Positions 1 to 5,187 of a DNA stretch of 5,882 nt are shown here, one piece after another. The notes beneath the pieces were generated by a model. The model worked only from the letters and a program-made list of their open reading frames with translations. It was not told where the DNA came from and ran no database searches. The DNA is from an uncultured Clostridium sp. GTDB taxonomy: Bacteria > Bacillota > Clostridia > Peptostreptococcales > Peptostreptococcaceae. The translations under genes were made by a program, and so were the position numbers. How positions within the stretch are numbered: position 1 is the first letter of the stretch; the number at the start of each line of letters is the position of its first letter. The stretch covers positions 1-5,882 of the forward strand of contig CALEBD010000188.1 of assembly GCA_937944945.1 (NCBI GenBank), given 5' to 3'.

Positions 1-250
1 TATTTTCATCTATTTCTAATATAGAATTTTCTAATCTATCATATTTACCAAAAGTAACATCACCTTGATCCATATGTGTTGAATATATTTTTGATTTTTC
101 TTCTCCATTTAAAGAACCAATTCCTTCTATAGCAAAGTGAGTAGTCCCTGCTGGTCCAAATTCTATAATACAGGCTCCTTCTATAGATGAAATAGTCCAA
201 ATCATACCCATTCTGTCACTTGCTACCGGAAAATACTTACATACTTGCAT
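1..250 (-). CDS. Nitrogenase-like component 1 subunit (second, NifK/NifE-like), N-terminal part only
   Basis: This is the first 83 codons of a second NifD/K-superfamily subunit; the 3' end lies beyond the left edge. The opening block (CKYFPVASDRMG, residues 4-15) and EFGPAG (30-35) match the first ligand region of component 1 proteins. QGDVTFGKYDRLENSI (62-77) matches their conserved D-V-x-F-G-x-x-x-x-L segment. It presumably pairs with the upstream NifD-like protein to form the cytoplasmic catalytic component served by the operon's Fe protein. Cys4 fits the first cluster-ligand position. The usual second one, the Cys of G-P-x-G-C, is Thr36 here, with Cys27 nearby. The ATG at 250 is the first possible start because a TGA lies directly upstream in frame. 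It has a strong AGGGAGG site (260-266) with a 9-nt spacer. It overlaps the end of the preceding gene by 14 nt, which suggests translational coupling. Substrate is unknown; a tetrapyrrole is inferred from context. Confidence 0.85.
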   Translation of the reverse strand, partial: MQVCKYFPVASDRMGMIWTISSIEGACIIEFGPAGTTHFAIEGIGSLNGEEKSKIYSTHMDQGDVTFGKYDRLENSILEIDEN

Positions 251-1529
251 TCATCATTACCTCCCTCTTAGTATTTTTTTCTAATGATAATATTTTTATT
301 AAGGTTTCCATAATACCAATTGGAAGTTCATAACCTATTTTTTGTGCATGGTCATCAAGTGTTATTTGTGTAAGTCCATGTTGTTTTAATATCATTGGAT
401 TTTCATGTCCTATGTATATATCGCCATCCATTGAACCATATAATTTTCTAAGAGGGGCAATATTTGCAATCCTACTTATATATGGATTAAATCCTTTTTT
501 AGATATATTTTCTTTATGTTTTACATCTTGTTCATATAATTCTCTAACTTGAACAAATACTGGTTCTAATCCTAAGTCACTTAAGAAGTCTACTGTTTCA
601 AATGCCATCATAGGAGTATTTCCGTAAACTAATTTTTTGCCATTTAAAATTTCACAGCTAGTATTATATAATTCTTCATATCTTTTTATTTCGTCTTCTA
701 AGTCACTTAAGAAGTCTACTTCTAAAATTTCACTTAATTTTGCATAGTTTTTAGTTATAGTTTCTTTATCCATATGCTTATCAAAGTAAATATAATCTAT
801 ATCAAACTTTTTCTTCATAGATTTTGCTAAATCTAATGCTATCATATCCGTTACTATATTTAATTGTGCTTTAGACGCATTTTGTATATCTTCTATGCTA
901 CATTTTGAAGGAATTACAGCATTTATAGTTATATTGTGTTTTTTCATTAACTTAATAAGTTCTGTCTCTTCCACATTTTTTTGTCTATGTCCAAGTATAT
1001 TTATACCTTTTTTGTCTTTAAATTTTTTCATAGCTGTACTAAGAACTGCTAAAGAACGACTCATCCCTGGTATATGTGCGTTACATGTAAAGTGATCTGT
1101 ATTTACAACAAATACAGGTATATCTACTTCATCTTCTAAAGAATATGAAAGTGATGAGTAATCCTCCCCTATAACTTCTGGAACACATGTTGAAACTACC
1201 ATGATTGCATCTGGATTTTCAAATTCTATTATTTGTTTTATTGCTTTTTTAACTTTCTTTTCAGCTGAAAAAACAACATCACTTTCTTTTATTGCCACAG
1301 AATACACGCTATCTAAACCTTCTTGCCTATGGTAAGCAAAGTTTTTAGCATAGTATGTACATTCGCTTGTTCCTACAACTACCAATGCCATATTTTTTAT
1401 ATATGATGCTTTAAGAATTACTCCAAATAAGGGACAGTGAGTCCCTGGAAAAACTGCATGAGATAATGATTTTATATCTTTATCTGCATTAATATCATTA
1501 AGTCTATTTAAAATATCTAAAGTATACAT
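237..1529 (-). CDS. Nitrogenase-like component 1 subunit (NifD/NifK superfamily, non-nitrogen-fixing type)
   Basis: The 430-residue protein belongs to the nitrogenase component 1/DPOR/CfbD superfamily and is probably one half of a cytoplasmic reductase that accepts electrons from the Fe protein at 4221-4964. Three cysteines fall where P-cluster-type ligands are expected: Cys32 (GTHCPLFG), Cys57 (GTSECTYYAKN) and Cys115 (STCVPEVIGED). The last motif is very close to the S/T-T-C-x-x-x-x-I-G-D-D motif of NifD/K. The C-terminal half carries a Rossmann-like block, GKKLVYGNTPMMAFETVDFL (297-316). It is shorter than NifD (about 490) or NifK (about 520). The segment LNIVTDM (223-229) appears to align with NifD LNLVHCY, which puts Asp228 in place of the FeMo-cofactor Cys. 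The gene starts 17 bp after the ATPase stop codon, with GGAAAGGG at 1536-1543 and a 6-nt spacer. It contains an exact 23-bp internal repeat. Family is secure; the substrate is not, and a NifD versus NifK label is arbitrary. Confidence 0.9.
   Translation of the reverse strand: MYTLDILNRLNDINADKDIKSLSHAVFPGTHCPLFGVILKASYIKNMALVVVGTSECTYYAKNFAYHRQEGLDSVYSVAIKESDVVFSAEKKVKKAIKQIIEFENPDAIMVVSTCVPEVIGEDYSSLSYSLEDEVDIPVFVVNTDHFTCNAHIPGMSRSLAVLSTAMKKFKDKKGINILGHRQKNVEETELIKLMKKHNITINAVIPSKCSIEDIQNASKAQLNIVTDMIALDLAKSMKKKFDIDYIYFDKHMDKETITKNYAKLSEILEVDFLSDLEDEIKRYEELYNTSCEILNGKKLVYGNTPMMAFETVDFLSDLGLEPVFVQVRELYEQDVKHKENISKKGFNPYISRIANIAPLRKLYGSMDGDIYIGHENPMILKQHGLTQITLDDHAQKIGYELPIGIMETLIKILSLEKNTKREVMMNASM
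572..720 (-). repeat. 23-bp perfect direct repeat inside the NifD-like gene (572-594 and 698-720)
   Basis: Two identical 23-base copies occur 126 bp apart, exactly 42 codons, in the same reading frame. Both encode Val-Asp-Phe-Leu-Ser-Asp-Leu with identical codons, at residues 271-277 and 313-319. The flanking sequence is not obviously repeated. The second copy lies in the expected helix after the Rossmann-like strand; the first lies before a charged helical linker. The span listed covers both copies and the spacer. Confidence 0.9.
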
Positions 1530-1546
1530 TATTTTCCCTTTCCATA

Positions 1547-2335
1547 TTATACAATTGCCTTTATAGTTTCTATCGGATGAATTCTAGGCTTTTTACTTAT
1601 TGGGTCGTGGTCAATATCACATTTAACCCCATATACATCCCTTATAATATCGTGACTTATAGTTTTATTTGGATGTCCATCTGCAACTATATTCCCATTT
1701 TTCATGATTACAAGTCTATCACTATATTTGCTTGCTTGGTTTAAATCATGAAGTACCATTATTATTGTTATATTTAAATTTTTATTTATTTCTCTGACTA
1801 ATTCCATTAACTCTAATTGATGAGATATATCTAAATAAGTAGTTGGTTCATCTAGTAATAGTATCTCTGGTTTTTGACATAATGCTTGAGCTAGGTGAGC
1901 TCTTTGTCTTTCTCCTCCAGATAGTGTACTTACTGGTGTATTTTTATATTTAGTAAGCCCTACATTTTCTATTGCCCAATTTACTATTTCTTCATCTTCT
2001 TTCAATTTTGTTTCATACCATTTTTTATGAGGCATTCTTCCGAAATAAACTAAATCTTCCACACTTATATCACCTGGTACAGTATTATGTTGTGATAATA
2101 AGCATAACTTTAGTGAGATTTTTTTATTTTTTATATCTGTTAATTTTTGATTTTCTATATATATTTCACCACTTTTAGGTTTTACCATTCTTGATAAAGC
2201 CTTTAAAAGTGTACTTTTTCCACTTCCATTTGGTCCTAATATAGAAACTACTTGTCCTTTTTCTATATCTATACTCAAATCTTCAATTATAATTTTTTGT
2301 TCGTATCCAACTTTTAAATTTTTTGCTTTTATCAT
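1547..2335 (-). CDS. ABC transporter ATP-binding protein, FecE/FhuC/BtuD-type (probable heme importer)
   Basis: The 262-residue nucleotide-binding subunit powers import through the permease encoded just upstream and acts on the cytoplasmic face of the membrane. All ATPase motifs are intact: Walker A GPNGSGKST (34-42), Q-loop Gln82 (LLSQ), signature LSGGERQRA (138-146), Walker B ILLLDEP (158-164) followed by the D-loop TTYLD (165-169), and the switch His196 (VLHDLNQ). Its length and motif style are typical of the iron-siderophore/heme/cobalamin importer ATPases. The ATG lies 2 bp after the permease stop. Its ribosome binding site, AAGGGAG, lies within the last codons of the permease gene, so the two are probably translationally coupled. 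Cargo is inferred from the IsdE-like binding protein; the ATPase alone cannot distinguish heme from siderophore or corrinoid. Confidence 0.95.
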   Translation of the reverse strand: MIKAKNLKVGYEQKIIIEDLSIDIEKGQVVSILGPNGSGKSTLLKALSRMVKPKSGEIYIENQKLTDIKNKKISLKLCLLSQHNTVPGDISVEDLVYFGRMPHKKWYETKLKEDEEIVNWAIENVGLTKYKNTPVSTLSGGERQRAHLAQALCQKPEILLLDEPTTYLDISHQLELMELVREINKNLNITIIMVLHDLNQASKYSDRLVIMKNGNIVADGHPNKTISHDIIRDVYGVKCDIDHDPISKKPRIHPIETIKAIV

Positions 2336-2337
2336 AT

Positions 2338-3321
2338 TTAATAGCTCCCTTTACGTCTTAATAAGTATAAGAAAAATGGTCCTCCTATTATAGACATAAT
2401 TACACCAACTGGTATTTCTATAGGCCCTCCAATAGTTCTTGCTAAAGTATCTGCTACTAAAAGGACAATAGCACCAAATATAATACTAAATGGTATTGTA
2501 TATTTATGATCACTTCCCATAAGCATCCTAGCTATATGAGGAACTATAAGTCCAACAAAACTTATAATACCTACTACTGCTGTCGCCGTTGCTGCCAAAA
2601 ATACTGCAACGGCTGATATAGCCAATCTAGTTAAATTAACATTAAATCCTAAGTTTCTAGCTGCATCATCTCCAAGTTGAAGTACATTTGCACTTCTTAT
2701 TAAAAATAATGCTATTATTAGGCCTACTATTGAATATGTAATAAGCATATTAACATCTGCCCAAGTTTTAGTTGCTAAACTTCCATTTAGCCAAAGCATT
2801 GCACTTTGTATTTTGTCACTGTGCATTGTTGATAAGTAACTTATTACTCCACCTAATATTGTGTTTATTGCCACACCAGATAAGACTATTCTTCCTGGAT
2901 GAAGTCCGTTTTTCCATGCCATGATATAGACAAGAGTACACGCTAATGCTCCCCCTATAAATGCAAAAAAAGGTAGCATACTAGTGTAAGCTGGTGATAA
3001 TAAAAGTATTATTACCGCCATAACACTTGCCCCTGTTGAAACACCTGTTATTCCTGGGTCTGCCAGTGAGTTTTTCATAACCGACTGTAGTAAAAGACCT
3101 GAAACTGCTAAATTAGCTCCAACTAATGCTGCAAGTATATTCCTCGGTAACCTCATTTTATAAACTATAGTCGTTACCATTTTATTATCATTATTGATAA
3201 GTGCGCTAAATATTTCCCCTAAACTTAAATTAACACTTCCAATTGTTGATAGTATTACTAAAAGTAAAACTAGGGCGATACCGCCCATAGTTAATGTTAT
3301 TATTTTTTTATTAAGTTTCAT
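2338..3321 (-). CDS. FecCD/BtuC-family ABC transporter permease (probable heme importer)
   Basis: This 327-residue polytopic membrane protein forms the translocation channel of a type II importer. It is highly hydrophobic, with an N-terminal membrane segment at about 10-30 and roughly ten segments expected for the family. Family landmarks are RLPRN (57-61) followed by AALVGANLAVSG, FVGLIVPHIAR (255-265) near the ATPase-coupling region, and ADTLAR...EIPVGV (290-307). Only one permease gene is present, so a BtuC-like homodimer is expected rather than a FecC/FecD pair. I chose the ATG at 3321, one base after the binding-protein stop, with GGTGA (3327-3331) 5 nt upstream and a normal N-terminus MKLNKK. 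An in-frame GTG at 3345 would add eight residues and overlap the binding-protein gene by 23 nt, but it lacks a convincing ribosome binding site. Cargo is inferred from the neighbouring IsdE-like protein. Confidence 0.95.
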   Translation of the reverse strand: MKLNKKIITLTMGGIALVLLLVILSTIGSVNLSLGEIFSALINNDNKMVTTIVYKMRLPRNILAALVGANLAVSGLLLQSVMKNSLADPGITGVSTGASVMAVIILLLSPAYTSMLPFFAFIGGALACTLVYIMAWKNGLHPGRIVLSGVAINTILGGVISYLSTMHSDKIQSAMLWLNGSLATKTWADVNMLITYSIVGLIIALFLIRSANVLQLGDDAARNLGFNVNLTRLAISAVAVFLAATATAVVGIISFVGLIVPHIARMLMGSDHKYTIPFSIIFGAIVLLVADTLARTIGGPIEIPVGVIMSIIGGPFFLYLLRRKGSY

Positions 3322-3322
3322 A

Positions 3323-4201
3323 TTATTCACCGTATAATATTCCACCTAAAGTTTTTATAGCTTCACTTACATTTAAATTTGCTGATACGTTGAATACGTT
3401 TGAATCAAGGTCTATTACTTTATTATTTTTTACTGCATCTAATTCTGCATATGCTGGATTTTTATCGAATGCATCATCAAAAGCTTTTTTAGTTTCTTCT
3501 AAGTTACCATGAGCAAATCTTAATATATAGTCAGGATTTGTTTGTACTATTTGCTCTAAACTAAATTGAAGATATGGTGATTTTGCTGAACCATCTAATT
3601 CTGTAGCTATATTTGTTCCACCTACAGTTTTAAGTAAATCTCCTAAGTAAGAAGTTTCTGTAGCTAACATGAAGTTTTCTCCACTACCAAATAATATAGC
3701 AACTGTTGCATCTGTATCGCCTTTTATTTTAGCAACTTCTTTTTCACTTTCTTTTAAAGAACTTATTAATTTTTCTGCTTCTTCTTGTTTATTTATTTCT
3801 TTTCCTAATTCTTCTATACTAGTTAAGAAATTTGTATAAGTAGTTGTGTCTATATAAAATGTATTTATATCATATTCTTTCATACTTTCTTCTACTGACT
3901 CTTTAAATGATTTATCCATTACAAATACATCTGGTTCAAGTGAGGCAACTTTTTCCAAATCTGGTGCCATTGCTTGTCCTACTTGTGGTAAATCTTTTAG
4001 ATCTTCTGGTATATCTAATTGAGTTGTTGGGATTCCGATTATATCAGCTCCTAATTCATGTAAAACATTAGTTGCTGCTACTGAACAATCAACTACTTTT
4101 ACGCTTTTTTCCTCTTCTTGTTTGCCCGAGTTACCGCTTGCGCATCCCGTTAAAAACATTGCTGAAACCATTAATACTGATAATACTTTTTTTAATTTCA
4201 T
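3323..4201 (-). CDS. isdE: IsdE-like heme-binding lipoprotein (ABC importer substrate-binding protein)
   Basis: The 292-residue protein should sit lipid-anchored on the outer face of the membrane, capture heme and hand it to the permease. The N-terminus is a lipoprotein signal: MKLKK, a hydrophobic stretch (6-17) and lipobox LTGC with Cys20 as the anchor. It then has the two-lobed periplasmic-binding fold of cluster A-II proteins. Several segments resemble Staphylococcus aureus IsdE as I remember it: IIGIPTT (54-60), AMAPDLEKVASLEPD (77-91), LATETSYLGDLLKTVGG (179-195), ILRFAHG (226-232), and VKNNKVIDLD with the C-terminal LYGE. IsdE binds heme through Met78 and His229; Met78 and His231 occupy the corresponding places here. 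Acidic residues Glu83 and Glu235/236 may dock on the permease. It starts 19 bp after the Fe-protein gene with a strong GGGGGAG site (4210-4216). A siderophore or other tetrapyrrole remains possible. Confidence 0.88.
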   Translation of the reverse strand: MKLKKVLSVLMVSAMFLTGCASGNSGKQEEEKSVKVVDCSVAATNVLHELGADIIGIPTTQLDIPEDLKDLPQVGQAMAPDLEKVASLEPDVFVMDKSFKESVEESMKEYDINTFYIDTTTYTNFLTSIEELGKEINKQEEAEKLISSLKESEKEVAKIKGDTDATVAILFGSGENFMLATETSYLGDLLKTVGGTNIATELDGSAKSPYLQFSLEQIVQTNPDYILRFAHGNLEETKKAFDDAFDKNPAYAELDAVKNNKVIDLDSNVFNVSANLNVSEAIKTLGGILYGE

Positions 4202-4220
4202 GATTTTTTCTCCCCCATTT

Positions 4221-4964
4221 TTAAGCTATGATTTTTTTAGCTAAATTTAAATATATTTGTGCCATTTCACTATTACTGTCTTTTTCTATTACTGTTTTTC
4301 CTTCATTTTCTGCCACCTGTACTATTCCATTTCTAGGGACATTGTGGAAAACATGTGAATTTATTTCTTGTGCTAAGTTATTTACTAAATCTTCTTCATT
4401 TTCAACATTTTTAGCATTTAAGATAAGACCTTTTAATGACGCATACCCTCTCTTTTTAAATTGATTTACTGCTGTAGATATATTGCTAGCAGCATACATC
4501 GACATCATTTCTCCAGATGTAACTATGTATACTTCTTCTGCATAACCATTTCTAATTGGCATAGAAAATCCACCACATACAACATCACCTAGAACGTCGT
4601 ATATTACAATGTCTGGCTTATAAACTTCAAATGCCTCTAACTCTTCTAGTTTTTCAAAAGCGGCTATTATTCCTCTACCGGCACATCCTACTCCTGGTGT
4701 AGGTCCTCCAGCTTCTACACAAAGTACCCCGTTATATCCTTCAAATACTATATCTGAAAGCTCTAAATTGTCACCTTTTTCATTCATGACATCAAGAACT
4801 GTATCTATGAATTCACCTTTCATAAGATTTTTTGTTGAGTCTGCTTTTGGATCACAACCTATTTGCATGACTTTATATCCTAAATGGGATAATGCTGCTG
4901 ACAAATTTGATGTAGTTGTAGATTTTCCTATTCCACCTTTTCCATATATAGCTATTTTTTTCAT
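4221..4964 (-). CDS. Nitrogenase-like Fe protein (NifH/BchL/CfbC superfamily ATP-dependent reductase)
   Basis: This 247-residue P-loop protein is expected to form a homodimer bridging one [4Fe-4S] cluster and to pass single electrons, coupled to ATP hydrolysis, to the NifDK-like component. Visible motifs are Walker A GKGGIGKST (8-16), CDPKADST (37-44), the first cluster ligand Cys94 in GVGCAGRG with the following Arg97, and Cys130 in DVLGDVVCGGFSMPIR. Next comes the nucleotide-responsive region VTSGEMMSMYAA. These are strikingly close to true NifH, but the protein lacks the roughly 25-40-residue C-terminal extension of NifH (about 275-295 residues). It is the first gene of the operon, next to the Fur boxes. 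The ATG at 4964 has GAAAGG (4973-4978) with an 8-nt spacer. With a heme importer next and atypical catalytic subunits downstream, it is probably not a nitrogen-fixation protein. No nifB/E/N is visible in this window. Confidence 0.93.
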   Translation of the reverse strand: MKKIAIYGKGGIGKSTTTSNLSAALSHLGYKVMQIGCDPKADSTKNLMKGEFIDTVLDVMNEKGDNLELSDIVFEGYNGVLCVEAGGPTPGVGCAGRGIIAAFEKLEELEAFEVYKPDIVIYDVLGDVVCGGFSMPIRNGYAEEVYIVTSGEMMSMYAASNISTAVNQFKKRGYASLKGLILNAKNVENEEDLVNNLAQEINSHVFHNVPRNGIVQVAENEGKTVIEKDSNSEMAQIYLNLAKKIIA

Positions 4965-4990
4965 TTATTCTACCTTTCATTTTATTTTTA

Positions 4991-5005
4991 TGATAATAAT
5001 TATCA
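4991..5005. promoter_or_regulatory. Perfect Fur box (7-1-7 palindrome)
   Basis: TGATAATAATTATCA is an exact match to the TGATAAT-N-ATTATCA Fur consensus described for Bacillus and related Firmicutes. It is centred at 4998, 34 bp upstream of the Fe-protein start codon. Fe(II)-Fur bound here would block transcription of, or entry into, the minus-strand operon. It lies well downstream of the best -35/-10 pair, so it may act as a roadblock or cover a second, closer promoter (possible -10 TAGAAT at 5019-5024, without a clear -35). Confidence 0.88.
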
Positions 5006-5070
5006 TTCTCTGTTATTAATTCTATATTATTTTAATTTCAAATGCTTTAAATATATTTACTTTTTTTGCA

Positions 5071-5099
5071 ATTTTATTGATATTCATTATCATTTACAA
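5071..5099 (-). promoter_or_regulatory. Putative sigma-A promoter for the Fe-protein/heme-importer operon
   Basis: On the minus strand, TTGTAA (5094-5099; 4 of 6 bases of the -35 consensus) and TAAAAT (5071-5076; 5 of 6 of the -10) are separated by exactly 17 bp. The imperfect Fur box at 5078-5092 occupies the spacer, a classic arrangement for iron repression. The predicted leader is roughly 100 nt. In such AT-rich DNA chance matches are frequent, so this is a candidate only. Confidence 0.5.
5078..5092. promoter_or_regulatory. Second Fur box, one mismatch
   Basis: TGATATTCATTATCA matches the 7-1-7 Fur consensus at 13 of the 14 half-site positions. It lies between the -35 and -10 of the candidate minus-strand promoter and just upstream of the extended -10 of the plus-strand regulator gene, covering that gene's -35 zone. 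One bound Fur dimer pair could therefore repress both directions. Confidence 0.8.
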
Positions 5100-5106
5100 A
5101 GAATTT

Positions 5107-5117
5107 TATGTTATAAT
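5107..5117 (+). promoter_or_regulatory. Extended -10 promoter for the AraC-family gene
   Basis: TATGTTATAAT combines a consensus TATAAT (5112-5117) with an upstream TRTGn extension, a configuration that can work with a weak -35 element. No good -35 is visible at 17 bp; a TTTACA (5093-5098) is present but only 13 bp away. The predicted transcript starts near 5124 and gives a leader of about 64 nt before the start codon. Confidence 0.6.
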
Positions 5118-5187
5118 ATTGATTATGTTTTTCCTTTTTTAGGAAATTGTATCGGATTATATATTAAATTTATACAGGTAGGGGATT

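Noticed and set aside
895..1095. Plus-strand open frame inside the NifD-like gene
   Set aside because: It is antisense to a well-supported gene, has low-complexity hydrophobic composition typical of reverse-complemented AT-rich coding DNA, and has no recognisable domain.
1972..2178. Plus-strand open frame inside the ATPase gene
   Set aside because: It lies fully opposite the conserved ATPase motifs; composition is Phe/Leu/Tyr-rich shadow sequence with no family resemblance.
3322..3345. GTG start at 3345 for the permease
   Set aside because: It would overlap the binding-protein gene by 23 nt without a good ribosome binding site; the ATG at 3321 has GGTGA at suitable spacing and a normal family N-terminus.
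4228..4464. Plus-strand open frame opposite the 3' end of the Fe-protein gene
   Set aside because: It is an antisense shadow with no ribosome binding site or domain that I can recognise.
1..4964. Genuine nitrogen-fixation (nif) operon
   Set aside because: The Fe protein resembles NifH, but one catalytic subunit has Thr36 at a cluster-ligand position, the other has Asp at the FeMo-cofactor Cys position, and a heme-type importer is embedded in the operon. No nifB/E/N-like gene is visible, although the window is short.
4768..5019. Plus-strand open frame opposite the Fe-protein start, running into the intergenic region
   Set aside because: It overlaps the P-loop region of a conserved gene and crosses the perfect Fur box; its C-terminus is low-complexity Ile-rich. 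It is not credible as a gene.
5121..5150. Rho-independent terminator in the divergent region
   Set aside because: The only hairpin has a 6-bp A/T-rich stem with its T-run in the loop instead of after the stem, and both flanking genes read away from this region, so no terminator is expected.
4965..5187. Riboswitch (for example cobalamin-type) ahead of the importer operon
   Set aside because: The leader is only about 100 nt, nearly all A/T, and shows no extended pairing or conserved box that I recognise.
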